Of a DNA stretch of 64,000 bases, positions 43,422 through 53,035 are shown one piece after another (the first letter of the stretch is position 1; each line of letters opens with the position of its first letter). Below the pieces are notes generated by a model. It ran no database searches, was not told the origin of the DNA, and saw only the letters and a program-made list of their open reading frames with translations. The stretch is from Streptomyces sp. TSRI0281. Lineage in GTDB: Bacteria; Actinomycetota; Actinomycetes; Streptomycetales; Streptomycetaceae. The translations under genes and the position numbers were made by a program. Location: the NCBI RefSeq assembly GCF_001905125.1, contig NZ_LWLE01000009.1, positions 101,288 to 165,287 of the forward strand. The letters are read 5' to 3'.

Positions 43422-43730
43422 GTGCCCGACCACGACGAGCCTGCCCACAACAGCTTCGCTCGCTGGCTGTTGCATCGCTGCCGACGGGCCGGACACGACA
43501 CCGAGTCCGCCGACACCCGGAGCTCGATCCACATCATCGCCGCTTTCGCAGTGTCCGACGGCCTGGACGCCGCACTTACGGCCAACCTCGCCCAGGCTCT
43601 CGCGGTGACTCCCGAGGAGCTCACGGCCGCCATTCCCGTACGTCGGCCGGGCGCGGGACCGGTCCGGGCGGATGACGTTCACGATGCGGGCCCCACCCCG
43701 AACGGACGGATCGAGGGTTGCACGGGCTGA
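43422..43730 (+). CDS. Possible small XRE-like helix-turn-helix protein
   Basis: A 102-aa frame starting at GTG 43422 behind GAAGGG. It reads NSFARWLLHRCRRAGHDTES and then LTANLAQALAVTPEELTAAI, similar to the first and last helices of XRE-type DNA-binding proteins of Streptomyces, although the central recognition helix is poor. It may be a degraded regulator. Its neighbours are pseudogenes. Confidence 0.4.
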   Translation: MPDHDEPAHNSFARWLLHRCRRAGHDTESADTRSSIHIIAAFAVSDGLDAALTANLAQALAVTPEELTAAIPVRRPGAGPVRADDVHDAGPTPNGRIEGCTG

Positions 43731-43826
43731 TGTACCGGCCGGTTTCCGGCACTCGGAGGAGGCCGGCCCCGTTCCGTACGCGTACACGCAGCAGGTTCCA
43801 ACGGAGTCAGCCGGCCGTTGCCCGGG

Positions 43827-44105
43827 GTCTGCTGCCCGTGGATCGGGCGGGATCACCTCGACGCACCAGCCGCTCTCGTCCATCAGGCGGCCGTAGACCT
43901 TCACCTGCCGCAGCACCAGCCGTCGTTCGGTGACGGCGACGCCGGGGCTCTTCATGGAGATCCGGATCAGCGCTTCCTCACGTTGCTCGAAAGAGCGCAG
44001 ATTGACGATGAGAGCGAGGTCGGCCGGACTGGCCACGGCCGCGCACACGCGGGTTTCCGGCCAGCTCGCCACCCGCGCGTTCACCCAAGCTGCGAACCGG
44101 GCACT
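43827..44105 (-). pseudogene. Lrp/AsnC-type regulator C-terminal remnant
   Basis: The frame reads ALIVNLRSFEQREEALIRIS, then PGVAVTERRLVLRQVKVYGR and LMDESGWCVEVIPPDP. This matches the effector-domain end of Streptomyces AsnC-family regulators (LPGV..TERRLVLR.VK.YGRL.D..GRCV.V.P.DP). The DNA-binding half is absent. The stretch 44106-44496 has no supported gene. Confidence 0.5.
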
Positions 44106-44496
44106 CGACGACGAGGGCGCCTGGCCTGACCCTGAATCCCCCTTGACTCCGTTGGCGCGCTGGAAGCACCTCCCAGGTGGGCGGCTGAGGTTGATGCCGC
44201 CGTGTCCGGCGCAGCCGGGCTTCCGCCGGACGATCCGCAGGGTTCGAGGTCGCGATCGCACGGGCCGCGGAACCCACTCACCGGAACACCATGGTCACGG
44301 TCCGAGGCTGGGGGTCTTCCCCCCTGTCGTCGTGCTCGTACACACGGAAGGCGGCCCCGGGCCTGCCCGGCGCCGGCGGGCTCGCCCAGGGCCGCCTTGA
44401 GCACGTCCAGGGGTCAAGTCCTCGACCGCCGCTTCGGCCGGTGCGCCGACTCCGCGGACGGTCCCCCTTCCGCCAGGCCCCGCAGCCGACGATGGG

Positions 44497-44640
44497 TCAG
44501 GTGTCCTCCAGAGGTGCGAGACCGGACGGCCACTCGTTCCACCGGGTGGATCGTGCCGAACAGCACGCTCTCCGGGGCGGCCCGGGTGTGTGAGCGGAGC
44601 AGGGTTCGGCGCCGCACCTCGCGCAGTAGAAGACCGTCAT
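44497..44640 (-). pseudogene. Truncated zinc-ribbon-like small protein
   Basis: The frame begins MTVFYCARCGAEPCSAHTPG and is then lost; the neighbouring frame continues with ESVLFGTIHPVERVAVRSRT. The opening resembles small Streptomyces proteins starting with a YCA.CG zinc ribbon. The rest (to 44996) is non-coding as far as I can tell. Confidence 0.35.
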
Positions 44641-44996
44641 CCGAGCCGCCATATCCCACCGGCTGCGTGGGGCACGACTGCGTATCCTCACCGTCCGGGG
44701 TGCCTCCCCGCGGGTGGGCTCGGTCCGCGCGCGTGACGGGCGCGTGTGAGGACCGGCGCCCATCGGTTTCCCGGGGGCTGCGACGACAGAGTGAGGGTCC
44801 AGCAGTGCGTAAAGGCCCAGGGGTGACGGCGAGGGCGCCAAGGGGCGTACGGTTGCCCGTCGTCGCTCGGCGGGTACACCGGTACGCAGCGGGCAGCCCG
44901 GTTCACCGCTCCGTGGTTCGGTCGTCCGGCAGCTGCGCACCGCGGACGTCGAAGCACACACCGTGCCGGTACCCGAGGAGCTCGCGGTTGTTGAGT

Positions 44997-46193
44997 TCAA
45001 CTGCGGCGGTCTTGCAGGACCTTGGCGAGCAGCAGCACCAGCAGCCCGGCAAAGGGGATCACCAGCAGACCTGTGCGCAGGCTGGTCGCGTCGGCGACGT
45101 AGCCGACGACCGGTGGGGACAGCAGGAAGCCCAGGCGCATGAGCCAGGAGACGATCGTCAGACCTGAACCGGGTTTGAGGCCGGGCAGAGCGTCGGCTTC
45201 GTGCATCGCCGCGGGTACCAGGGTCGCCACCCCGAATCCGGCCAGGGCGAAGCCCAGGATGGTGCCGGGCAGCGTCGGCACCGCCAGTGCCAGCCCCATG
45301 CCGACCGCGGTGATCAGGCCGCCGGCCCGGGCCACAGCGCGCCGGCCGAAGCGGTCCACGAGGCGGTCCCCGATGATGCGCCCGATGAACTGGGCGCCCA
45401 CCAGGGCGATGAAGCCCCAGGCAGCGAGTGCTGCGGAAGTGTGCAGGGCGTCGGTCAGGTACAGGGCGGCCCAGGAGTTTCCTGCATCCTCGACGAGAGT
45501 GCCGGCTATGGCGATCAGGACGAGGGCCGCCAGCACGTACCCGACATGCGAGGTGCCGTTTCCCCTCTCGGCGTTCCGCTGTTCCGGGCCGGTCTCTTCC
45601 GGTTCGTTGTCCGGGCCGGGGAGGCAGAAGCGCCATGCGGCCACGGCGGCGACAGCGAGGACGATCGCTGAGAGCGCGAGGTGTACGCCGCGCGACAGGC
45701 CCAGCGACATTGCTCCGGCGGCCATCAGCCCTCCGGTGACAGCGCCGATGGACCAGATCGCGTGGAAGGAGTTGAGAATGGACCGCCCGTAGAGCCGCTG
45801 CACCCGAAGACCGTGCGCGTTCTGCGCGACGTCCGTGAGTGCGTCCATGGCTCCGGCCAGGAACAGGGCGGCCGCGAACAGCGCCACCGACGGGGCAAGA
45901 CCGGCGGCCAGGATGCCCGTACCCGTCAGCAGGGTCCCGACGACCGCGACCTGCGCCGAGCCCACGCGGCGGATGAGTACCCCTGCCGCGAGGCCCGCCG
46001 TGATGGCCCCCGCCGGGAACGCGGCGACCGCCAGCCCGTAGGCGCCGTTGCTGATCGCCAGATCTTCCTTGATCTGCGGATACCTCGGCAGGAGGTTGGC
46101 GAACAGTGCCCCGTTCGTGAAGAACAGGACGGCTACTGCGGCCCGTGCGTGCCGCCCGGCGCGGAGGCGCCGTGCCTCGATGTCAACGGTCAT
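44997..46193 (-). CDS. MFS transporter
   Basis: A 398-aa, 12-TM transporter. It starts AVLFFTNGALFANLLPRYPQ, has GLRVQRLYGRSILNSFHAIW and a second half with FIALVGAQFIGRIIGDRLVD, similar to the YbjJ/FucP-like sugar or drug MFS group. It is divergent from the broken phosphotransferase gene. The ATG at 46193 begins the first hydrophobic region; upstream in-frame codons are not supported. The substrate is unknown. Confidence 0.85.
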   Translation of the reverse strand: MTVDIEARRLRAGRHARAAVAVLFFTNGALFANLLPRYPQIKEDLAISNGAYGLAVAAFPAGAITAGLAAGVLIRRVGSAQVAVVGTLLTGTGILAAGLAPSVALFAAALFLAGAMDALTDVAQNAHGLRVQRLYGRSILNSFHAIWSIGAVTGGLMAAGAMSLGLSRGVHLALSAIVLAVAAVAAWRFCLPGPDNEPEETGPEQRNAERGNGTSHVGYVLAALVLIAIAGTLVEDAGNSWAALYLTDALHTSAALAAWGFIALVGAQFIGRIIGDRLVDRFGRRAVARAGGLITAVGMGLALAVPTLPGTILGFALAGFGVATLVPAAMHEADALPGLKPGSGLTIVSWLMRLGFLLSPPVVGYVADATSLRTGLLVIPFAGLLVLLLAKVLQDRRS

Positions 46194-46367
46194 ACGGACG
46201 ACCTTAACCCCAGAAAGTACGAACGTACACTCCCCCCGGCGGTAAATTCCGACCGAGTGGTAAGTATTTGATCGACAGCCGCGCCGGGACCGCCCGGAAA
46301 GGGCCGGCACACGGGCGCAGCGTCTGTCCGCGACGCCACCAGCACACAGCCGAGGAGAGATCAGCAC

Positions 46368-47355
46368 GTGGAAAGCATCACCAAGAACAGGCAGTCGACC
46401 GCCGCCCTGCGCCTCATGATCGAGCGTGCCTACGGTGCCGACAGGGTTCCGACAGGCGAGGGCTGGATCAGCGAGCTGGGACACGGATGGTTCAACGTCG
46501 CCTGCCGCATCCGCCTGCGCGACGGCGCCGAGGTTGTCCTGAAGATCGCCCCGCCGTCGGAGGTGGAGGTGATGGCCTACGAGAACGGTGCCATGTCGAT
46601 CGAGCTGGCCACACTGGAGCTTCTGCGCACGCGTACGTCCGTTCCGGTTCCCACCATGGACTTCGCCGGACCGGAGCCGTGAACTGTGCGACGCCGACTA
46701 CTTCTTCATGCCGTTCATCAAAGCCGATAACCTCGGCATCATCGTCGACACGCTCCCCCGCGCCGAACGCGAGGCGTACAGGGAACAACTCGGCGCGCTG
46801 AACCGTGAGATCAACTTCCTTCGCGGCGAGAACTTCGGTCCGCCGGCCGGGCCGGGCGACCCGAGCTGGAGGCGTGTGTTCACGGGCATGGTCGAGGACG
46901 TACTCGTCAACGGTGAACGCCGGGGCGTCGGCCTCGGCTGGGACGACGACGTCGTCCGCGCGACCGTGGCCGAACACGCCGACAGCCTCGACGAAGTGAC
47001 CGAGCCGCGACTGGTCGAGTGGGATCTGTGGGACAGCAACGTCATGGTCCGCGACGGCGAGATCGTCTGCATCATCGACCATGAACGCGCCTTCTACGGC
47101 GACCCGCTGATCGAAGCCGGGTTCACCGGAAGCCAGATGGCTGCCTTCGGCGTCGCGGCACCCTTCATACGCGGCTACGGCCACGGCGAGCTGACCGGAA
47201 CCCAGCAGGTGCGCCGACGCCTTTACTGCCTCTACCTGGTGCTGGTCATGGCGATCGAAACCGTGTACCGCGGACACACCGACACCAAGCAGTACGACTG
47301 GGCCCGCCTCCGGATCGACGAGGCCATGTCCCTGCTCGGCCGCAGCCGCCGGTGA
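46368..47355 (+). pseudogene. Aminoglycoside phosphotransferase-family gene with a frameshift
   Basis: Two overlapping plus-strand frames make one kinase-like protein. The N-lobe is in 46368-46682 (GWFNVACRIRLRDGAEVVLK with the catalytic Lys, then TSVPVPTMDFAGPEP and a stop). The C-lobe follows one base shifted (LCDADYFFMPFIKADNLGII, LVEWDLWDSNVMVRDGEIVC, IIDHERAFYGDPLIEAG). WDLWDSNV and IDHERA replace the usual HGDLHPGN and IDWE motifs of the APH family in variant form. A single-base change near 46675 breaks the gene. It is either a real pseudogene, an assembly error, or programmed frameshifting. Confidence 0.7.
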
Positions 47356-47670
47356 CCTCCACACCCACTGCCCCCGACCGCACCACCCGCCTCGGCGCCG
47401 AGCCGGTGGGCCGCCTGCTGCGGCGCGCCTGCATCCAGACCACGGGCGCCGTCGGCGTGTACGGCATCTACGCACTGACGAACGCCTGGTTCGTCGGCTA
47501 CGGCGTGGGCGAGACCGCGATGGCCGCGGTCAACCTGGTCGCCCCCCTGCTGCTGTTGCTCGGCGCGGTGTCCCCACCGTCGGCGCGGGCGGGGCCTCCC
47601 TCATCTCCCGCGCCCTGGGCGCCGGGGACCGGCAGGCCGCCGCCCGCGCAGCGGGCAACACTCTGACGGC
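47352..47670 (+). pseudogene. MATE efflux family, N-terminal fragment
   Basis: The GTG overlaps the phosphotransferase stop (GTGA). The peptide GVYGIYALTNAWFVGYGVGE, TAMAAVNLVAPLLLLLGAVS is a MATE transporter start. One frame over it continues GAGGASLISRALGAGDRQAA, the conserved MATE loop after TM2, and then ends. A frameshift and truncation inactivate it. Confidence 0.6.
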
Positions 47671-47765
47671 GACGTCCCCTGACACCAGCCGGTCCCGGGC
47701 AGGCCCGTCCCCCAGTGGGATTGGGGCAACCAGGACCCCACAGGCACCCATCGTCCACTGTCAGT

Positions 47766-48118
47766 TGGTGTCGTCGCATCGGCTGGTTCATGCTCGTCGC
47801 GATCGTCACGCCCGAGCACTACAGCCTGGGTGAGAAGACCTTCGGCGTCGGGATCGGTATCACCGCCTACACCCTGGGCATGCGCCACGCCTTCGACGCC
47901 GACCACATCGCCGCCATCGACAACACCACCGCAAACTCATGCACGAGGGCCAGGCGCCCCCTGTCGGTCGGCTTCTGGTTCTCCCTGAGCCACTCCAGCA
48001 TCGTCTTCGCCCTCGCCGTCCTGCCTGCTCTCCCTCGGGATCAAGGCCCTCGCCGGCCCCGTCGAGAACAACGACTCCCAGTTCCACAACATCACCGGCT
48101 GGATAGGCACCGCGCGCC
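47766..48118 (+). pseudogene. NiCoT-type nickel/cobalt transporter fragment
   Basis: The frame reads GVGIGITAYTLGMRHAFDAD, HIAAIDNTT, then PLSVGFWFSLSHSSIVFALA. The HAFDADHI and FSLGHSS motifs are hallmarks of the NiCoT family. A shift then gives LSLGIKALAGPVENNDSQFH before the sequence joins a truncated acetyltransferase. Only the first three helices remain. Confidence 0.7.
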
Positions 48119-48281
48119 CGAGCTCATCACGCGGTCGAGGCCCACCGGTATAGGTGCCCACCTCCGGCGAGGCGAACAACTCGATGAACGACGCGCGGTC
48201 TTGGGCCTCGGACTCGCGGAGCACAAGCCGCTCGGTCCTGATCGGGACAGGTGGCCGGACGACGGGTCTGAGGTCAGTCAT
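48104..48281 (-). pseudogene. GNAT acetyltransferase, N-terminal fragment
   Basis: From the ATG at 48281 the frame reads IRTERLVLRESEAQDRASFI, ELFASPEVGTYTGGP, the normal start of a RimJ/L-like acetyltransferase. It then runs into the end of the nickel transporter fragment. The acetyl-CoA-binding part is missing, so the two genes were cut by the same junction near 48104-48118. Confidence 0.6.
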
Positions 48282-48296
48282 GGCGGGCAACCTATC

Positions 48297-48551
48297 TCAC
48301 GCCCGTCGGCTCGATCCGTAGACAAGAACCGCTGCGGCCAACGGACAAACGCCAACCCTGCCGCAGTGCGGCATCGCGGTCATCCCGGCCCGCTGCGGCT
48401 GGATCCTCCACGACTGCTCCGCACGCTGCCGCGCCTCCTGCTGGTCCTTGACCTCCAGCCCCTCGGATCCGGTTGCGGACCTGCCGCAGCTGCCACTCAG
48501 CCACTGCTCCAAGGTCCGGTACTTGTCGAGGTCGGACATGCCGCCGGACAT
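48297..48551 (-). pseudogene. Frameshifted small conserved Streptomyces protein
   Basis: Pieces MSDLDKYRTLEQWLSG, QLRQVRNRIRGA and VKDQQEARQRAEQSWRIQPQ lie in alternating minus-strand frames. This pattern resembles small hypothetical proteins of Streptomyces accessory regions. At least two shifts break it. The function is unknown. Confidence 0.4.
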
Positions 48552-48630
48552 GGCTACGCCGCTCCGCTCTCTGTCGGCTCGTATACCTGCTGCGGCGTCG
48601 GCTGGGCCTTGGGCGGATCCGGCCGACGGT

Positions 48631-48873
48631 TCATGCGGCTCTCCGTTCGCGGTGCTCCTGGCGGTGAGCGAGTCGCCGCAGCTCAACCCGGGCGGCCGGG
48701 GTCCGGCCGGGCGGGGTGGACCAGAACGGATGCCACTGGATCCGGGAGGACAGGTCCAGGAGGCGGCGGCGCAGGGCGGTCGTGTGACGGGGGCGGGACA
48801 CGGCGAGCTGCCGGTAGGTGGCGAGCCACGCGCGCTGGGCCCGGACCAGGTCGTCGGGGAAGGGGAAGGTCAT
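48631..48873 (-). CDS. Small hypothetical protein, accessory-region type
   Basis: An 80-aa protein starting MTFPFPDDLVRAQRAWLATY, followed by TTALRRRLLDLSSRIQWHPF and a basic tail. Similar small proteins occur in Streptomyces plasmids and integrative elements, where their function is unknown. The ATG at 48873 has GGAG unusually close. It is next to the frameshifted small gene, so it may also be a relic. Confidence 0.5.
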   Translation of the reverse strand: MTFPFPDDLVRAQRAWLATYRQLAVSRPRHTTALRRRLLDLSSRIQWHPFWSTPPGRTPAARVELRRLAHRQEHRERRAA

Positions 48874-49280
48874 ACTCCAATTAGAGCACTTGTTCGATTT
48901 CGGGCGCGACCCGATTCGGGGCGCTCCGCCCGAGCCCCAAATGGGCGCCACCAGTACTCGTACGCAGCCTGTGGGTATGGGCGCAGAGCATCGTCTCCGG
49001 CAGCAGGGCGGTTCGGGCGGACACCATCGTGCAGGTCAGTGGGACCCCGGCGCGTCCCCATACGTCACCATGCTCGTCACCGGCGGTGAGGAGGTTCACA
49101 TCAGGCCCGGCCCATCGGATCGGGTGCCCAGTCGCTCACCGAGCGGGACAGGTCAAACGGCCCCGGTGACCGGCCCGGTCTCCATGCGGTCCAGGCGTTC
49201 GTAGCGTGCGCGAACGACGCGGGCGCGGTTCTGGACGCAGCGCACGGGGCATCCAGCGTGATCCCTCACACGGACCCGTA
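48874..49280. other. Intergenic stretch with no supported gene
   Basis: Short frames on both strands have no recognisable family. The stretch follows the run of truncated genes and may be further debris. Confidence 0.35.
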
Positions 49281-50240
49281 TCACCGTACGGCGGGAACAA
49301 GGCGCTTGACTTCCCGCAGAGTGGGGGCGGTTTCGATGCTCTGGATGCCGGGGAGCAGGCTGATGCGCTGGTCGATGTAGTCGTACAGGTCGGACGGGTC
49401 GCGGAAGATGCCGCTGGCGACCAGGTTGGAAGTGCCGGTGACGGCTGCGGCGAAAGCGATCTGCGAGTGGGTGGCGAGGGCTTCCCCCACGATGCGCAGG
49501 TGCGCGGGGGTGACGTTCAGCCAGATCCGGGTGGCCATGTGGTAGCCGAGGAGCTGCGGATCGAAGTCGACGGACAGATTCAGGGCACCCTCGACGCGGA
49601 GGCGGTCGAGGTGGCGCTGGACGCTGGACGGGGAGCGGCCGGAGGCCGCGGCGAGTTCGGGCAGCGTCGCACGGCCGTCCCGGGCCAGCTCGGTGAACAG
49701 AATACGGTCGGTTGCGTCCAAGCTGAGCGGGTCGGTGGTGGATGAGCCGGAATCCACCGTGGCTGCAGTTCCCTGCGGCTCGAACCGGGTGGCGTACCAG
49801 GTGCTGGTCGCACCGACGAACATCCGCATCATGCAGTGAGCGCTGACGGAGAGCACCTGCGGGGTACGGGGGAGCTTCTCCAGCAGCAGTACGTTGCGTT
49901 CCTCAACCGTACGGGCGTTGAACGCGCAGTAGAGCTCGGTCCCGCCGGACGCGAGGGTGACCCAGCTGGTGTCCGGGCGGCGGGCGAGGGCTTCGGCGAT
50001 GGTTCCGGCGGCGTCCGGAGTGCAGTGCAGGCGCAGCAGCCACCGGGTCAGACCCAGCCGGGAGGAGACGGGCAGTCCGATGATGCGCAGGCCGAGGGTG
50101 CGCAGCCGTTGGTATCGGCGGGCAATGGTGCGTTCGGAGACACCGAGGTCTCGTGCGATGCGGCTGAAAGGAGTGCGGCCGTCGAGCTGAAGGGCCCGGA
50201 GCAGGTGCTGGTCGAGATCGTCCATGGTGCCGTGATCCAC
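49281..50240 (-). CDS. Lrp/AsnC family regulator, double-HTH type
   Basis: A 319-aa protein with two DNA-binding units, LDQHLLRALQLDGRTPFSRI + ARDLGVSERTIARRYQRLRT and LDATDRILFTELARDGRATL + AAASGRSPSSVQRHLDRLRV, each followed by an Lrp-type effector segment. The second contains SQIAFAAAVTGTSNLVASGI and LPGIQSIETAP. This tandem form is common in Streptomyces. It is divergent from an MFS exporter and probably controls it. The GTG at 50240 has GAGG 7 nt upstream; ATG 50225 is the alternative. Confidence 0.88.
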   Translation of the reverse strand: MDHGTMDDLDQHLLRALQLDGRTPFSRIARDLGVSERTIARRYQRLRTLGLRIIGLPVSSRLGLTRWLLRLHCTPDAAGTIAEALARRPDTSWVTLASGGTELYCAFNARTVEERNVLLLEKLPRTPQVLSVSAHCMMRMFVGATSTWYATRFEPQGTAATVDSGSSTTDPLSLDATDRILFTELARDGRATLPELAAASGRSPSSVQRHLDRLRVEGALNLSVDFDPQLLGYHMATRIWLNVTPAHLRIVGEALATHSQIAFAAAVTGTSNLVASGIFRDPSDLYDYIDQRISLLPGIQSIETAPTLREVKRLVPAVR

Positions 50241-50277
50241 CGGTATACCTCATTCCTTCGCCGGATGATCCCGCTTT

Positions 50278-50292
50278 CAAGCGTACGGCTTG
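50278..50292. promoter_or_regulatory. Inverted repeat in Lrp/MFS divergent promoter
   Basis: CAAGC-GTACG-GCTTG is a perfect 5+5+5 inverted repeat roughly midway between the regulator and exporter starts, a candidate site for the Lrp-type regulator. Confidence 0.4.
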
Positions 50293-50359
50293 GGCCGGAG
50301 CGGGAAGAGCCTGGATGGTGACCGGGTCGTTGTCCATCCGGTGTGGGAAGTGGGAACCA

Positions 50360-51907
50360 ATGCGTATCTGGGGGCCGTTGGCAGCCGTCTGCCTGGGCAC
50401 GTTCATGTTGCTCGTCGATGTCACGATCGTGCTGGTGGCGTTGCCCGCCATGTCGGAGTCGCTGGGCTCGTCACTGTCCCAACTGCAATGGGTCGCCGAC
50501 GGCTACGCGCTCGCGGTGGCGGCTGCCCTGCTGGGCGCCGGGAGGCTGGCAGACCTTCACGGGCGGCGGCGGATGTACGCGGGCGGACTGGTCGTCTTCG
50601 CCCTGGCATCGGTGGCCTGTGGGCTGTCGCCGAACATGGCCGTACTGATTGCCGCCCGCATCGTGCAGGGACTGGGTGCTGCGGCGATGTTCACGACCAC
50701 GCTGTCCCTGATCAGTACCCTGTACTCGGGTCGCCGCCTGGCCCTGGCCTTCGGCACCTGGGCAGCCGTGGCCGCCGGCGCTTCCGCCCTGGGACCGATC
50801 CTGGGAGGCCTGCTCACCCAGACCTTGGACTGGCGGTGGATCTTCTACGTGAACGTCCCGGTCACCGTGATCGCCCTGGCCATGACCTTCCGATGCATCC
50901 CCCGCACTCCACCACCGGTGCGGGACACCTCACGGCGCCTGGACGTTCCCGGCGTCGTACTGTTCGCGATCGGTGCAGGCGGATCCGTCTACGCACTGAC
51001 CGAGGCGCACGTCCAAGGGTGGCTGTCGACAGGGGCACTGGTGCCGCTGGGAGCAGCACTGGGCGCATTCGTCGCCTTCCTACGAGTGCAACAGCGCTGC
51101 CGGCACCCGCTGCTGGACCTGTCGCTGTTCCGCCGGCCCGCGTTCACCGCTGCCATGCTCACGATCGCGGTTGGCGAGGGCACCGTCTACGGAATCATGC
51201 CCTACACCTCGCTGTGGCTGCAGTCCGTGCAGCACCTGTCCCCTCTTGCCGCCGGTCTGGTCCTGCTGCCGCACGCGGCGGCTGCCGCATCGGTAGCGGT
51301 GCTGAGCGGACTCCGCAGACGCAAGCCCTCCCCCGGTTCGGGCGCTGCCCTCGGGCTCGCTCTCGCCGGTCTGGGGGTCGGCGCCCAGGGCTTCCTGGGA
51401 CCCGGGTCGGGCTGGCCCGTCCTGGTGGGGGGCCTGGCCCTGAGCGGGGTCGGCATGGGGCTGATCTTCCAGGTCGCGGCAACTCTCGCGCTGAGCTCCG
51501 TTCCGGCCGAGCACGCGGGTACGGCCAGCGGCACCTACAGCACCTTCGAACAGCTCGGCTACGCCTTCGGAGTGGCCGGCTTCGGCGCCCTGGCCGTCTC
51601 CACCATGACCACGTCCCTCCGCGGCAAGGTCGCCGATCCCGTCGTCACCGCGCAGACCCTCTCCGGTGGCGGTGCCGACAGTCTCCTGGCCCACGCCCCG
51701 GCTACGCGGCGCGCCTCTCTGGAGCACACACTCCATGGCGTGTTCGCCACCGGGCACAACACCCTCGCGCTCGCGGCCGGTGCCGTGGCCCTGGCCGGAG
51801 CCGCTCTCGTGCTGTGGCTGTCCCGACAGCCCCGGGAAGAACGCCCACCAACAGCCGCAGGCCAAAACAGCCCTGACGCCCAACCGTCCACAGCCGCGAT
51901 CGAATGA
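50360..51907 (+). CDS. MFS drug exporter, DHA2 (14-TM) type
   Basis: A 515-aa transporter. TM1 is LGTFMLLVDVTIVLVALPAM (motif D1 of the DHA2 group), motif A is GAGRLADLHGRRRMYAGGLV, motif C is GTWAAVAAGASALGPILGGL, and WRWIFYVNVPV is a DHA2 hallmark. The ATG at 50360 begins the first helix; earlier in-frame starts are less likely. It is divergent from the Lrp/AsnC gene and followed by a 2-oxoglutarate oxygenase gene. Confidence 0.9.
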   Translation: MRIWGPLAAVCLGTFMLLVDVTIVLVALPAMSESLGSSLSQLQWVADGYALAVAAALLGAGRLADLHGRRRMYAGGLVVFALASVACGLSPNMAVLIAARIVQGLGAAAMFTTTLSLISTLYSGRRLALAFGTWAAVAAGASALGPILGGLLTQTLDWRWIFYVNVPVTVIALAMTFRCIPRTPPPVRDTSRRLDVPGVVLFAIGAGGSVYALTEAHVQGWLSTGALVPLGAALGAFVAFLRVQQRCRHPLLDLSLFRRPAFTAAMLTIAVGEGTVYGIMPYTSLWLQSVQHLSPLAAGLVLLPHAAAAASVAVLSGLRRRKPSPGSGAALGLALAGLGVGAQGFLGPGSGWPVLVGGLALSGVGMGLIFQVAATLALSSVPAEHAGTASGTYSTFEQLGYAFGVAGFGALAVSTMTTSLRGKVADPVVTAQTLSGGGADSLLAHAPATRRASLEHTLHGVFATGHNTLALAAGAVALAGAALVLWLSRQPREERPPTAAGQNSPDAQPSTAAIE

Positions 51908-52087
51908 TCCCGGCGGCCACCGTGCCGAGCCGGGCGATCTGAGGCACGACGCACTCAGCGGACACGTCCTGTGTCACGCCGAGACCGCCGCATTCTCACT
52001 GGCCGTCTTCAGCCTCGCTCATATCCCGGCCCTGTCCGCCTTGCTCGTATCCCGGCCCCAACAGCAACCTCAGAGAGGGACCCGACA

Positions 52088-53035
52088 ATGGCCACCACCC
52101 CGATTCCCGTCATCGACCTCAGCCGCTGGACATCGAATCACAGCGCGGACCAGGAGCGGCTCGCAGCCCAGGTCGACATCTCCCTGCAGTCCACCGGCTT
52201 CCTCCTGGTGACCGGACACGGCATCGAACCTGATCTGCCTGGCCATGTACGCGCCGCGGCACACGACTTCTTTCATATGCCCCAGGCGGCCAAGCGGCAC
52301 TACGACCAGAACCGACGTGGCTGGATCGGCCGGGAACGGGTGACCACCGCCCGGTCCGAAGGCACCCACACCCCGCCGGATCTGCTGGAGGTCTGGTCAT
52401 GCGCCGTCGATTCCTCCGTACGGCCCGGCAACGCACACCGGATACCTCGCGACTGGCCCGACGAAGTCCCCACCATGCGCCCGCTCGTTACTGCGTACAC
52501 CGACCGGATGCGCACCCTCGCCGACACACTCCTCGAAGTCATGGCGACTGCCCTGCGTCAGCCGACCGACCTCTTCACCCGCCATACCACCCGCCCGCAC
52601 TGGGACTTCACCATCAACTGGTATCCGGCAGCCCACGAAACCGGTGCCGCTGCACCCGGCCAGTTCCGCGTCGGTCCGCACACCGACTTCGGCCTCATCA
52701 CCCTCCTGAACCGGCAGCCCGGCAAGGGCGGCCTTCAGATCTACGACGATGAATCCGGCTGGCAGGACGCCCCCTACGAGCCCAGCGCCTACACGCTCAA
52801 CATCGGTGACCTCATGGCCCGCTGGAGCGGAGACCGCTGGCGCTCCGGCCGCCACCGCGTTCTGCCGCCGCCCCCCGAGGCCCCGCAGGAAGAACTCACC
52901 TCACTGGTGTACTTTCACGCCTGCGCACCCCACACCCGCATCACTTCGCTGCCGGCCCCCCTCGGCCTCAGGCCCTACAGCCCTGTACGTGCTGGGGACT
53001 ACCTCCACGACAAAATGCAAGCCATCCTCGGCTGA
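52088..53035 (+). CDS. 2-oxoglutarate/Fe(II)-dependent oxygenase (isopenicillin-N-synthase-like)
   Basis: A 315-aa enzyme. The N-terminal DIOX_N part is PVIDLSRWTSNHSADQERLA and STGFLLVTGHGIEPDL. The iron ligands are in RVGPHTDFGLITLL (HxD) and RSGRHRVLPPP (distal His). The usual R-x-S that binds 2-oxoglutarate is not clearly present downstream (EELTSLVYFHACAP), so cosubstrate binding may differ. GAGAGGGA precedes the ATG at 52088. It follows the exporter by 180 bp and may share its control. Confidence 0.85.
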   Translation: MATTPIPVIDLSRWTSNHSADQERLAAQVDISLQSTGFLLVTGHGIEPDLPGHVRAAAHDFFHMPQAAKRHYDQNRRGWIGRERVTTARSEGTHTPPDLLEVWSCAVDSSVRPGNAHRIPRDWPDEVPTMRPLVTAYTDRMRTLADTLLEVMATALRQPTDLFTRHTTRPHWDFTINWYPAAHETGAAAPGQFRVGPHTDFGLITLLNRQPGKGGLQIYDDESGWQDAPYEPSAYTLNIGDLMARWSGDRWRSGRHRVLPPPPEAPQEELTSLVYFHACAPHTRITSLPAPLGLRPYSPVRAGDYLHDKMQAILG

